The notes below the pieces were generated by a model. It did not search any database and was not told the origin of the DNA. It saw only the letters and a program-made list of their open reading frames with translations. Of a stretch of DNA of 64,000 nucleotides, positions 1 to 8,093 are shown one piece after another. Within the stretch, counting starts at the first letter, position 1. Each line of letters starts with the position of its first letter. The DNA is from an uncultured Flavobacteriaceae bacterium (lineage in GTDB: Bacteria > Bacteroidota > Bacteroidia > Flavobacteriales > Flavobacteriaceae). The stretch is taken from contig CALSPF010000002.1 in the NCBI GenBank assembly GCA_943788165.1, forward strand, positions 310,001-374,000, written 5' to 3'. The position numbers were made by a program, and so were the translations under genes.

Positions 1-495
1 ACCAAGCTTATTTCTGGGATTTATGAAATACAAGTAAACAGAACGGGAGCAGAGGTCATGCAAAAAAATATGGAAGCTTTAGGTGAAATCACCTATTCGG
101 AGGAAGAAGTAACTTACGCCAATACCATTCTAAAAGAAGCCGGAAAACCACAACTGAGCATTGACGGAAGCATCCATCCGCTCAAAGAAACACTACCTGC
201 TCAAGGCGGATCGACCGATGTGGGTGATGTGAGTCAAATTGTTCCTACCATTCGCATGTCGGCTACCGTTGCTTCGAGCGGAGGGCCATGGCACTCATGG
301 GCTGTTGTGGCCTGTACGGGCATGTCCATTGGTCATAAAGGAATGATCTATGCGGCCAAAGCATTGGCCATGACCATGGCAGATTTATACAAAAACCCAA
401 AACTGGTCGAAGCAGTGAAAAAAGACTTCAAAGACAATAAAGTCAATAAAACCTATGATCCTCGGATTTTACCTGGACCACCAAGCTTAAATTAA
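1..495 (+). CDS. M20-family amidohydrolase (AbgB-like), 3' part
   Basis: The reading frame is open from the first base, so the gene begins upstream and only about the last 164 residues are present; the ATG at 58 is internal. The segment TDVGDVSQIVPT followed by GGPWHSWA and GMSIGHKGM matches the C-terminal half of M20 amidohydrolases of the AbgB/aminobenzoyl-glutamate hydrolase type. These are zinc hydrolases that split an amide bond between an acyl or aromatic group and an amino acid. The visible end covers the tail of the dimerisation domain and the last part of the catalytic domain. The next gene starts one base after the stop (TAATATG), so the two are probably co-transcribed. Family assignment is firm; the substrate is not known. 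Confidence 0.8.
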   Translation, partial: TKLISGIYEIQVNRTGAEVMQKNMEALGEITYSEEEVTYANTILKEAGKPQLSIDGSIHPLKETLPAQGGSTDVGDVSQIVPTIRMSATVASSGGPWHSWAVVACTGMSIGHKGMIYAAKALAMTMADLYKNPKLVEAVKKDFKDNKVNKTYDPRILPGPPSLN

Positions 496-496
496 T

Positions 497-1807
497 ATGC
501 GCACTTTACTATTTTTATTTACAACACTGTTTAGTCTTTCCATAACAGCACAAGCGATTCTACCCCTTAAGGAACGCGCAATAGTAATGGAAGAAATTCA
601 ACACGATCGATTTACAGAACTGCTTCCGGCCTTGATGAAAGAACATCACATCGATGCCTGGGTTTTAATTACGCGAGAATATAACGAAGATCCAGTGGTG
701 AAAACCATGCTGCCTCCCACTTGGTTAAATGCACGAAGACGAACGATTTTAGTTTTTACCTTGGATCCCAAAACAGGAGTAGTAAGCCGTGCAGCGATCA
801 CACGTTACCCGTTCGGAAAACTCATTCCCTCGGTTTGGAAGAAAGAAGAACAACCCAATCAAATGAAAGCATTGGTTGATTATCTAAGGCAGAAAAACCC
901 CAAGAAGATTGGTATCAATACCTCCGAAAATTATGGGATTGTAGATGGTTTGGCGCAAACAGATTACCGTCTTTTTGAAGAAGCACTTTCGTCTACTTTA
1001 AAAAAGCGCTTGGTGAGTGCTGAGCCTCTAGCTACTGCTTGGATTGAAATCAGAACAGCACGTGAAATGATGGTCTACAATCAATTGGTGGAAATTACCC
1101 ACAACATTATTGCGGAAGCCTTTTCCACTAAAGTTATTACACCGGGAGTAACCACCACAGATGATGTAGTTTGGTGGCTGCGTGAAAAAGTTAGTGCTCT
1201 TGGACTTAAAACTTGGTTTCACCCAACCATTGATGTTCAACGAACGGGCAACAGTGATTTATATGCCTTTGACGGAAAATCGAAATTTGACGTCATTCAA
1301 CCCGGAGATTTAGTTCATTGTGATTTTGGGATTACCTATTTAGGCCTAAATACTGATTGTCAAGAGCTCGCCTATGTTTTGCGACGCGAAGAAACAAAAG
1401 CGCCGAAAGAACTGGAAGATGCCCTTGCCGAAGGTAACCGTGTTCAAGATTTATTTACGGATCGTTTCAAAACAGGGCGCACTGGAAATGAAACCTTGGC
1501 CATGGCACTTGAAGCAGGAAGGGCAGAAGGGCTTCGACCACAAATTTATACACATCCTTTGGGCTTGTACGGGCACTCGGCTGGAACTACTTTTGGGATG
1601 TGGGATTCTCAAGAAGGTGTCCCTGGATCTGGCGATTGGCCGCTTCACGAAAACACGGTCTATGCGATTGAATTGAATACCAAAGTATATCTTGAAGCTT
1701 GGGAAAAAGATATCCGCATCATGCTAGAAGAAGCCGGGTATTTTGGCCCAAATGGTTTTGCTTACGTCAAAAAACGTCAAACAAAGTTGTATTTGATTGG
1801 AGAGTAG
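497..1807 (+). CDS. Secreted M24-family (Xaa-Pro type) metallopeptidase
   Basis: This 436-residue protein has an N-terminal Sec signal (LLFLFTTLFSLSITAQA), so it is probably periplasmic. An N-terminal creatinase/prolidase-like domain (about 25-185) precedes an M24 pita-bread catalytic domain (about 190-430). Likely dinuclear metal ligands are D276 in HCDFG, D287 in NTDCQ, H360 in YGHSAG, E392 in AIELNT and a Glu near 411, the usual D-D-H-E-E set of the family. The enzyme would remove an N-terminal residue before proline or split Xaa-Pro dipeptides. It is coupled to the preceding amidohydrolase by a one-base gap, which suggests a joint role in peptide or amino-acid salvage. The exact substrate cannot be read from sequence. 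Confidence 0.85.
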   Translation: MRTLLFLFTTLFSLSITAQAILPLKERAIVMEEIQHDRFTELLPALMKEHHIDAWVLITREYNEDPVVKTMLPPTWLNARRRTILVFTLDPKTGVVSRAAITRYPFGKLIPSVWKKEEQPNQMKALVDYLRQKNPKKIGINTSENYGIVDGLAQTDYRLFEEALSSTLKKRLVSAEPLATAWIEIRTAREMMVYNQLVEITHNIIAEAFSTKVITPGVTTTDDVVWWLREKVSALGLKTWFHPTIDVQRTGNSDLYAFDGKSKFDVIQPGDLVHCDFGITYLGLNTDCQELAYVLRREETKAPKELEDALAEGNRVQDLFTDRFKTGRTGNETLAMALEAGRAEGLRPQIYTHPLGLYGHSAGTTFGMWDSQEGVPGSGDWPLHENTVYAIELNTKVYLEAWEKDIRIMLEEAGYFGPNGFAYVKKRQTKLYLIGE

Positions 1808-2131
1808 TGCGTTAAAATTGAAGGCTTAGTTCGCCGTTGATCTTAAACGCATAAGGCCAAATAAAGAAATTAAGTTACAATTATTCTTTTATTGATAAGG
1901 AAGCACCTCGGTGTTTTTAGACTTTTTGTTGAGTCTAAAAGAGCTGCTTTTCGTGAGCATATTTCGATTTAAATACAAAACCAAAACGGCTAACAGTAAA
2001 AAGAAAAACTGCAAGAGAAAAAGTTCAAGCACCATAATTTATTTACAACTGTTCCACTACAAATATAGGCTTATCTACCCCTTGTATAACAATTGTAGGA
2101 TTCAAGTTGTGAACAAGTTACTAAGAATGAA
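1808..2131. other. Intergenic gap between convergent genes, weak hairpin
   Basis: This AT-rich stretch of 324 bases lies between two convergent genes. A 9-bp perfect inverted repeat (TTTTAGACT at 1915-1923, AGTCTAAAA at 1932-1940, 8-base loop) could form a weak hairpin ending one or both transcripts, but it has no G+C-rich stem. The ORF-track entry at 1911-2135 is Lys/Tyr-rich, has no family resemblance, overlaps the neighbouring gene's end and is not accepted as a gene. Nothing else was recognised. Confidence 0.4.
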
Positions 2132-3133
2132 CTAGTTAACTTTTAGCATGAGTTTTCCGTTCTTATCCCCTGAGAATAATCGTAAAAATGTTTCTCTGAA
2201 ATTTTCAATGCCTTCGTAAATGTCTTCGCGGCTCTTTAACTTACCTTCTTGCATCCATCCAGCCATTTCTTTCATGGCAACCCCATAATTTGGTGCATAA
2301 TCGAGCACCACAATTCCTTTCATAGAAGCACGATTAACCAAAAGAGAAAGATAATTCTTAGGACCACTTACTGCTTCCGTAGCGTTGTATTGAGAAATGG
2401 CGCCACAAATAATAACGCGTGCATTTTTACGCAAGAAAACCAAGGCAGCATCTAAAATATCCCCTCCAACATTATCGAAATAAACATCGATTCCTTTGGG
2501 ACAATGCTGTTTGATACCTTTTAAGACACTTTCGTTTTTGTAGTCGATAGCACCATCAAAACCTAGTTCGTTGATGAGGTAATCACATTTTTCTTTGCCA
2601 CCAGCGATTCCCACCACACGACAACCTTTGATTTTCGCTATTTGTCCAACAATGCTTCCAACAGCTCCTGCCGCTCCAGAAACCAAGACGGTTTCACCTT
2701 CTTTGATTTGCCCTTCTTGTAAAATCCCAAAATAGGCTGTCATCCCAGGCATACCCAGTGTGCCAATATAAGCGGGCAGTGGTGCTTGATTTGGATCAAC
2801 TTGATAGTACTGCTCACCTTTAGTGATGAGATGCGTTTGTACACCTCCCCAACCCGTGATAAAGTCTCCTTCTTGAAAGAGTGATTTTCCTTGGGTTTGA
2901 ATAACTTTTCCGACTGTTCCTGCTCGCATAACTTCTCCCAACTGAACGGGGGGGATATAGGAACGCGATTCATTCATCCATCCACGCATGGCTGGATCTA
3001 GTGATATATAGTGTTGCTCAACAAGCATTTCGCCTTCTTCCAAGGGACGAATTGGGGTTGATTTGAATGACCAAGTGTCTTCTCCCGGAACACCAACGGG
3101 TCGTTTTACTAAGAGTTGTTGTTTATTTTCCAT
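2132..3133 (-). CDS. NADP-dependent MDR oxidoreductase (CurA/YncB-like)
   Basis: This 333-residue protein belongs to the zinc-free medium-chain dehydrogenase/reductase group of leukotriene B4 dehydrogenase and curcumin reductase enzymes. It reduces the double bond of enones using NADPH. Evidence is the N-terminal GroES-like part with SLDPAMRGWM, the glycine-rich nucleotide loop SGAAGAVGSIVGQIAK, and the C-terminal motif YFDNVGG. No zinc-ligand cysteines are seen. Length is normal for the family. It is transcribed divergently from the alpha/beta hydrolase and convergently with the M24 peptidase gene, so it probably stands alone. A role in detoxifying reactive carbonyls is likely from the family. 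Confidence 0.88.
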   Translation of the reverse strand: MENKQQLLVKRPVGVPGEDTWSFKSTPIRPLEEGEMLVEQHYISLDPAMRGWMNESRSYIPPVQLGEVMRAGTVGKVIQTQGKSLFQEGDFITGWGGVQTHLITKGEQYYQVDPNQAPLPAYIGTLGMPGMTAYFGILQEGQIKEGETVLVSGAAGAVGSIVGQIAKIKGCRVVGIAGGKEKCDYLINELGFDGAIDYKNESVLKGIKQHCPKGIDVYFDNVGGDILDAALVFLRKNARVIICGAISQYNATEAVSGPKNYLSLLVNRASMKGIVVLDYAPNYGVAMKEMAGWMQEGKLKSREDIYEGIENFRETFLRLFSGDKNGKLMLKVN

Positions 3134-3214
3134 AGGTTAAAGCTATTAAAAAGCTTTCATTAAAACGAATTCATATGTTAATTTTAGCTTCTTTTTTTGT
3201 GTATCGAATAAAAA

Positions 3215-4093
3215 ATGTACCTTTTTAAAAATGAGCTCATGGATATTCAAAGCTGGAATAAGAAAGGAAAGATATTTAAGCATCATCAAGCATCGCTTCG
3301 TTTTATTCGTGAAGGGAAGGGTGAAACCTTAGTATTGATCCACGGATTTCCAACTTCCTCTTGGGATTATGCATGGATTTTTCCTGAACTCATTCAGCAA
3401 TTTGATTGCTTTTGTGCAGATCTAATAGGTCTTGGATATTCTTCTACAACCGCTAAAAGCATTTCAATTTCCGATCAAGCACAAGCTTTAGAAGCCTTAC
3501 TTATTGCCAACGGAGTTACTAGCGCACATATCTTAGCCCACGATCTAGGAGATACGGTAGCTTTAGAATTGTTGTCGAGAAGAACTGCTGGGAAAGGCGC
3601 GATAGAATGGCTGTCTTGCACTTTAATGAATGGAGGAATCTTTCAAGAGACCAATCGGCCTCGTTTGATTCAGAAATTATTGAATTCTCCGCTGGGACCT
3701 TTGATTGGCCAGCTGAGTTCAAAAAGAACTTATGTAAAAACGATGCGTCGTATTTTTGGTAAAGCAACGCAACCCACCAAATTATTTTTAGACACTTCTT
3801 GGACCATTTTACTCAATAACAACGGGCGGAGAATGATTCCAGTAATCAGTAATTATCTCACAGAACGCAAACGCCACAAATCTCGTTGGGAAGTACCGAT
3901 GTTTAACCCTACAATTCCCATGGCAATGATCAATGGTGTTGAAGACCCCATCTCTGGAAGAACAACTGCAGAACGTTTTCAAGCAAAAGTTCCCAATAGC
4001 ATTACTGTTAAATTACCCCTTGGGCATTATCCTCATGTAGAAGATCCTGCAGCAGTATTGAACGCTTTCAATAACTTTCATAAAAGTCCTTAA
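3215..4093 (+). CDS. Alpha/beta-hydrolase (haloalkane dehalogenase/epoxide hydrolase-like)
   Basis: This 292-residue alpha/beta-hydrolase has an HGFPTSSWD oxyanion region, a nucleophile elbow with Asp (AHDLGD), an acid in NGVEDP and a catalytic His in LGHYPHVEDP. An Asp nucleophile with a preceding His is typical of the haloalkane dehalogenase/epoxide hydrolase/MEST branch rather than of esterases, which use Ser. No signal peptide is present, so it is cytoplasmic. A second in-frame ATG at 3239 (MDIQSW) is an equally good start because neither has a clear ribosome-binding site; the longer version is reported. The Dabb gene follows after 59 bases. The natural substrate is unknown. Confidence 0.82.
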   Translation: MYLFKNELMDIQSWNKKGKIFKHHQASLRFIREGKGETLVLIHGFPTSSWDYAWIFPELIQQFDCFCADLIGLGYSSTTAKSISISDQAQALEALLIANGVTSAHILAHDLGDTVALELLSRRTAGKGAIEWLSCTLMNGGIFQETNRPRLIQKLLNSPLGPLIGQLSSKRTYVKTMRRIFGKATQPTKLFLDTSWTILLNNNGRRMIPVISNYLTERKRHKSRWEVPMFNPTIPMAMINGVEDPISGRTTAERFQAKVPNSITVKLPLGHYPHVEDPAAVLNAFNNFHKSP

Positions 4094-4152
4094 AAAGAGA
4101 GGAAAGACGAGCGTTCAATTATTTGTGATTATCTTCTCCTTTTAAACCTTAG

Positions 4153-4458
4153 ATGAGCAAAAAACTTCACCACATAGTTCTTATTCAATTCAAAGAAACC
4201 ATTCGTTCTAAAGAGTTTAAACGCATTGAAGATGGGGCAGTTACTCTCAGAGATATTGAAGGAGTCAACGATCTTATCTTTCGAGAAAATGTATCGCCCG
4301 AAAAGTTAAACAAAGAATATTCTTATTGTTTAAGCTTGTGGTTTGCAAATGAACAGTATAGAGATGAGGTCTATTTGCCACATCCGATCCATCAAAAGTT
4401 CGTAGGTCTTTTTGTCCCTTTTACAGAAAACGTCCTTGTATTCGATTACTGGGACTAA
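4153..4458 (+). CDS. Dabb (stress-responsive alpha/beta barrel) domain protein
   Basis: This 101-residue protein starts with LHHIVLIQFKE and includes the segment SYCLSLWFANEQYRDEVYLPHP, which fits the dimeric ferredoxin-like Dabb family (PF07876). Members are small cytosolic homodimers, some with cyclase or stress functions; most have no known role. The whole protein is one domain. It lies 59 bases after the alpha/beta hydrolase on the same strand and is convergent with the GH65 gene, whose stop lies only 12 bases beyond. Family assignment is good; function is open. Confidence 0.8.
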   Translation: MSKKLHHIVLIQFKETIRSKEFKRIEDGAVTLRDIEGVNDLIFRENVSPEKLNKEYSYCLSLWFANEQYRDEVYLPHPIHQKFVGLFVPFTENVLVFDYWD

Positions 4459-4470
4459 GTTTTCCCAGCC

Positions 4471-6771
4471 TTATAGTTCAAGCGAAATATGTTTGACGAA
4501 CACATGTGTTGTTCCTTCAACAATTAGGGTCTTTTCTGTAGCAGAATCTACTTCGCAGTAAAAACTATTTTGCAGCATTACCAGACTGTAAATGTGCCAC
4601 CTGAAATTAATTTTAAAGGAAAGTTTATCCCAAGCCTTTGGAAGTCGAGGTGAAAAAGAGAGCGAATTGTTTTGAACGCGCATTCCAGCAAATCCTTCTA
4701 CAATGCTCATCCATGTTCCAGCCATTGAAGTAATGTGTAAACCTTCTTCAACTTCAGCATTATAGTCGTCTAAATCTAGACGTGCAGTTTGTAAATAAAA
4801 GGTATAAGCGGCTTCGTCTTCTCCCAGCTTAGAGGCAATGATAGAATGAACACAGGGAGAGAGCGATGATTCATGTACTGTAAAGGGCTCGTAAAAAGCG
4901 TAATTTCTACGGAGCGTGGCCTCATCAAATTTGTCCTCAAAGAGGTACATGCCCTGTAAAACATCGGCTTGTTTTATATAGGGAGAACGCAAAATTCTGT
5001 CCCAAGACCAATGCTGATTAATGGGGCGTTCAGCTGGATTTAAATCTGCGGCTTTCACCAATTCTTTATCCAAGAAACCGTCTTGTTGAAGCACAACATT
5101 AAGTGTATCGTCTTTTGGCAAGTACATGTTCTCTGCCGTCTCTTTCCACTGCGCTAACTCTTCATTTTGGAAATTTGTTTTTTGTTCAATACGCGTCGCA
5201 TCCTTAGGAGAAGATAAGCGCAATGCAGCTAATTGATCAGCTGCATAGGACATGCACCATTGGGCGCTGTAGTTAGTATACCAATTATTATTAACGTTAT
5301 TTTCGTATTCGTTAGGCCCGGTTACTCCGAGGATTACATACTTATTTTTGGCGGAAGAAAAGCTTGCACGTTGACGCCAAAATCGAGCAATACCAATAAG
5401 TACTTCCATGCCCATTACTGGAATATATGACAGGTCGCCTGTATAGCGAGTGTAATTAAAAATGGCAAAAGCAATGGCACTGTTTCGGTGAATTTCCTCA
5501 AAGGTAATTTCCCATTCATTGTGGCATTCTTCGCCATTCATGGTAACCATTGGGTAGAGCGCAGCTCCTTTTGAAAAACCAAGCTTTTCAGCATTTTCTA
5601 TGGCGCGATCCAATTGGTTGTAGCGATAGGTCAATAGATTTCGAGCAACCGTTTGATTTTTAGTGGCCATGTAAAACGGAATACAATAAGCTTCGGTATC
5701 CCAATAGGTACTACCGCCATATTTCTCTCCTGTAAAACCTTTGGGTCCAATGTTCAGTCCAGCATCTTCTCCCGTATAGGTCTGGTTGAGCTGAAAGATA
5801 TTGAATCGAATCGCTTGCTGTGCTTTTGTGTCGCCTTCGATATGTATGTCAGCACTTTTCCATACGTTTGACCAAGCTTTTTTTTGTTCCTCAAAAAGAG
5901 TAGAGAATGTTAGCTTAGACGCTTCATCCAAAACATCATTTGCCTCTTTTTCAAGAGTAGCTTTAGGAAAATTTCTACTACTCACATAGCCGCCCAGCTT
6001 TACTAGAGTTAAGGGTGTGTTCGCTTTGAGTTTATGGAAAAACACCTGCCCTATTTTTTGATCCCCTTCTTTTTGGGTAGCTGGAGAATCAAGTTCAACA
6101 CCTGCTTCAAAAAGTTGGGCTGCCATAAAGGTACCGACACTAAAGTTGGTTTTGAGTGTATGAGCTTCTATGTAAGCGCGATTGCCTGACCCTACTTTTT
6201 GATCGATGGCCCAGAATTGGTCATCCCAATTGCTATCATGATTTGTAATTCCAGCATCGATATAGGGCTGTAATTCTATTGTGACTGCTTGATCTGTTGT
6301 AATGCTGTATTCGAGAACACCAAGCTTTGGTCGTGCCAAAGACAGGAAGCGCTTGCTTTCTACAGAAACAGTTATGTCATTGAATAGCGCCTTGAATCGA
6401 CGAGTATACAGACCAGTCTCCATGTCGAGTTCTCGGTAAAAACCCTCTATTTTAGTGGCCTTGTTCAGGTCAAACAGTTCACCATTAATTTGCAGGTGTA
6501 ATCCAATCCAATTGGGAGCATTCAAAACCTTTGCAAAATATTCAGGATAACCGTTTTTCCACCATCCAACACGCGTTTTATCAGGGTAATAAACTCCACC
6601 AACATAGCTTCCTTGAAAACTAGATCCGCTATAATCTTCTTCAAAATTAGCTCGCTGCCCCATGACTCCGTTGCCAAGACTGAAAAGGCTTTCAGAAGCT
6701 TTTGTGTTCTCTTTATTCCATCCTTCTTCTATAATCTTCCATGGATGTTGCGGATAATTGTCTAAATTCAT
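4471..6771 (-). CDS. GH65 maltose phosphorylase
   Basis: This 766-residue cytoplasmic enzyme (no signal peptide) splits maltose with inorganic phosphate into beta-glucose 1-phosphate and glucose. The N-terminal GH65 super-sandwich domain (SLGNGVMGQRANFEE, PDKTRVGWWKNGYPEYF) is followed by the (alpha/alpha)6 catalytic barrel. The probable general acid is E488 in TGPNEYENN, and the phosphate-binding segment is HESSLSPCVHS. The sequence resembles flavobacterial maltose phosphorylases more than trehalose or kojibiose phosphorylases, though specificity within GH65 is hard to read by eye. Its start codon overlaps the stop of the upstream beta-phosphoglucomutase gene by four bases, so the two enzymes are translated together and act in sequence. 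No SusCD or GH13 genes accompany the pair here. Confidence 0.87.
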   Translation of the reverse strand: MNLDNYPQHPWKIIEEGWNKENTKASESLFSLGNGVMGQRANFEEDYSGSSFQGSYVGGVYYPDKTRVGWWKNGYPEYFAKVLNAPNWIGLHLQINGELFDLNKATKIEGFYRELDMETGLYTRRFKALFNDITVSVESKRFLSLARPKLGVLEYSITTDQAVTIELQPYIDAGITNHDSNWDDQFWAIDQKVGSGNRAYIEAHTLKTNFSVGTFMAAQLFEAGVELDSPATQKEGDQKIGQVFFHKLKANTPLTLVKLGGYVSSRNFPKATLEKEANDVLDEASKLTFSTLFEEQKKAWSNVWKSADIHIEGDTKAQQAIRFNIFQLNQTYTGEDAGLNIGPKGFTGEKYGGSTYWDTEAYCIPFYMATKNQTVARNLLTYRYNQLDRAIENAEKLGFSKGAALYPMVTMNGEECHNEWEITFEEIHRNSAIAFAIFNYTRYTGDLSYIPVMGMEVLIGIARFWRQRASFSSAKNKYVILGVTGPNEYENNVNNNWYTNYSAQWCMSYAADQLAALRLSSPKDATRIEQKTNFQNEELAQWKETAENMYLPKDDTLNVVLQQDGFLDKELVKAADLNPAERPINQHWSWDRILRSPYIKQADVLQGMYLFEDKFDEATLRRNYAFYEPFTVHESSLSPCVHSIIASKLGEDEAAYTFYLQTARLDLDDYNAEVEEGLHITSMAGTWMSIVEGFAGMRVQNNSLSFSPRLPKAWDKLSFKINFRWHIYSLVMLQNSFYCEVDSATEKTLIVEGTTHVFVKHISLEL

Positions 6772-7418
6772 GGTGCTTGTAGTGTGGTGATAAATTCTTT
6801 TGTAACCTCGGTCATCTTAGTAAAACAGTGGTCAGCTGTTTTCACTTCGTCTGTACCTCCCATCCCAATAGAAATCATTCCAGCGGCTTTTGCGGCTTGA
6901 ATTCCAGCGGCAGCATCTTCAAAAACAATACAATTGTTGGGTTCTTGTTGGAGCAACTCTGCTCCTTTTAAAAAGACTTCTGGATTGGGTTTTGAAGCAG
7001 TGACACTATTCCCGTCGACAATGGCATCGAATAGATGATCAATAGCGAGCTTTTTGAGAATCCGCGTAGCATTTTTACTGGCAGAACCCAAAGAAACGGG
7101 AACCTTATTTTTTTGCGCAAAGTCGAGTAAATCAAGAACACCAGGGAGAATTTCTTCTTGCCCCATTCCTTCAATTTGTTGCAGGTAATCCTTGTTTTTT
7201 TCAATCAAAAGAGCCTCTTTTTCTTCCTTGGAAAAACGCACCTCTGCCCAACCCAAAATGCGCTCCAAGGACTCAGTACGGCTAATGCCTTTAAGGGATT
7301 CATTTTGTTCATTAGTGAGAGAAAAACCAACTTTTTCACCAATGCGTTTCCAGGCTAAAAAATGGTATTTTGCGGTGTCCACAATTACACCGTCAAGGTC
7401 AAAAATAAAAGCTTTCAT
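6768..7418 (-). CDS. pgmB: Beta-phosphoglucomutase (HAD superfamily)
   Basis: This 216-residue HAD phosphotransferase converts beta-glucose 1-phosphate to glucose 6-phosphate. The first HAD motif FDLDGVIVDT gives nucleophile D7 and acid/base D9. The GSASKN and FEDAAAGIQAAKAAGM segments are HAD motifs II and IV, and KGISRTESLERIL is typical of the beta-phosphoglucomutase cap. The gene overlaps GH65 maltose phosphorylase by four bases (ATGA), so phosphorylase product passes directly to this enzyme and into glycolysis. Length and motifs are standard for the family. Confidence 0.9.
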   Translation of the reverse strand: MKAFIFDLDGVIVDTAKYHFLAWKRIGEKVGFSLTNEQNESLKGISRTESLERILGWAEVRFSKEEKEALLIEKNKDYLQQIEGMGQEEILPGVLDLLDFAQKNKVPVSLGSASKNATRILKKLAIDHLFDAIVDGNSVTASKPNPEVFLKGAELLQQEPNNCIVFEDAAAGIQAAKAAGMISIGMGGTDEVKTADHCFTKMTEVTKEFITTLQAP

Positions 7419-7432
7419 TCAATAAGAGTGGT

Positions 7433-7894
7433 TTATTTGCAGTGATAGTCTGCAGCTCTTGTGGCAATCTGCCCATGCGGTTTAATGTTTACTTTATAGC
7501 CCAACGAATTGGCCCAACCGCGTGAAGCATTTACAAGTTTATTTGATTTAAAATTCTCATCTTCGTTATAATCCATGTCGATTTCAGCGCGTATATTTAG
7601 TGTTTGATTAATCCATTCGGCGACATCGATGCTCATTTCTGTTTCCTTCCATAAACGTGTCCACAAATCTTTGATCTTCGGCATTCCGCTTTTTTTCAAT
7701 ATGTAGTGAACACCTCTATTTCCATAGCGATAAGCAATTACGGTAGTATAACGGGTGTGTTTAGCGATACTTTGAGAATCAGTTCCTACATGTATGTCTA
7801 CAGTAGGATTATCCGCTAAAATTTTTCGGGTATGATCAATAGGATCAATTTGATTTCCTTTTATGTCTCTAAAACCCATTGTTTGGTTCATCAT
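7433..7894 (-). CDS. YkuK-like RNase H-fold protein (DUF458)
   Basis: This 153-residue protein has the segments HVGTDSQS, YTTVIAYRYG and IDMDYNEDENFKSNKLVNASRGWANSLG that mark the YkuK/DUF458 family (PF04308), predicted to have a ribonuclease H-like fold with acidic catalytic residues. Members occur in Bacillota and Bacteroidota and have no firmly established function. It ends 14 bases upstream of the pgmB start on the same strand, so transcription may continue into the maltose phosphorylase pair, but a functional link is not implied. The start gives MMNQT; the second Met is an equal candidate. Confidence 0.75.
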   Translation of the reverse strand: MMNQTMGFRDIKGNQIDPIDHTRKILADNPTVDIHVGTDSQSIAKHTRYTTVIAYRYGNRGVHYILKKSGMPKIKDLWTRLWKETEMSIDVAEWINQTLNIRAEIDMDYNEDENFKSNKLVNASRGWANSLGYKVNIKPHGQIATRAADYHCK

Positions 7895-7972
7895 CTAAAG
7901 ATAAAATTTTTCTCTTGAAAACAAGAAAATGTAATCGGAAAGAATTTACGAAGAACATTCAACGAGATTAAT

Positions 7973-8092
7973 TTATTTTTTTGGCCGAATTAACCAAAGT
8001 GGAAGAACGAGAAATAAAGCAAATACTTTAAAATATATTCCAACCAAAGGAACGAGAATCATTACCAAAAACACCCATTTTTTTTGCGTCAT
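7973..8092 (-). CDS. Small 39-residue membrane protein
   Basis: This ORF is below the ORF-track limit. It begins two bases beyond the symporter stop codon (TAGTATG) and encodes 39 residues. A short MTQKKW start precedes two hydrophobic stretches (VFLVMILVPLVG and ALFLVLPLWLI) and a basic RPKK tail, which fits a small inner-membrane protein with two segments or a hairpin. Tight coupling to the alanine/glycine symporter gene suggests co-translation. No family was recognised. The call rests on composition, position and an intact frame through an A-rich start, so it should be treated as probable only. Confidence 0.5.
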   Translation of the reverse strand: MTQKKWVFLVMILVPLVGIYFKVFALFLVLPLWLIRPKK

Positions 8093-8093
8093 A

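Noticed and set aside
1890-1920. Fragment resembling an rRNA hairpin (GCACCTCGGTGT)
   Set aside because: Only a dozen bases; no flanking rRNA sequence.
1911-2135. 74-residue plus-strand ORF in the gap
   Set aside because: Low-complexity Lys/Tyr/Ser sequence, no family pattern, overlaps the end of the opposite gene.
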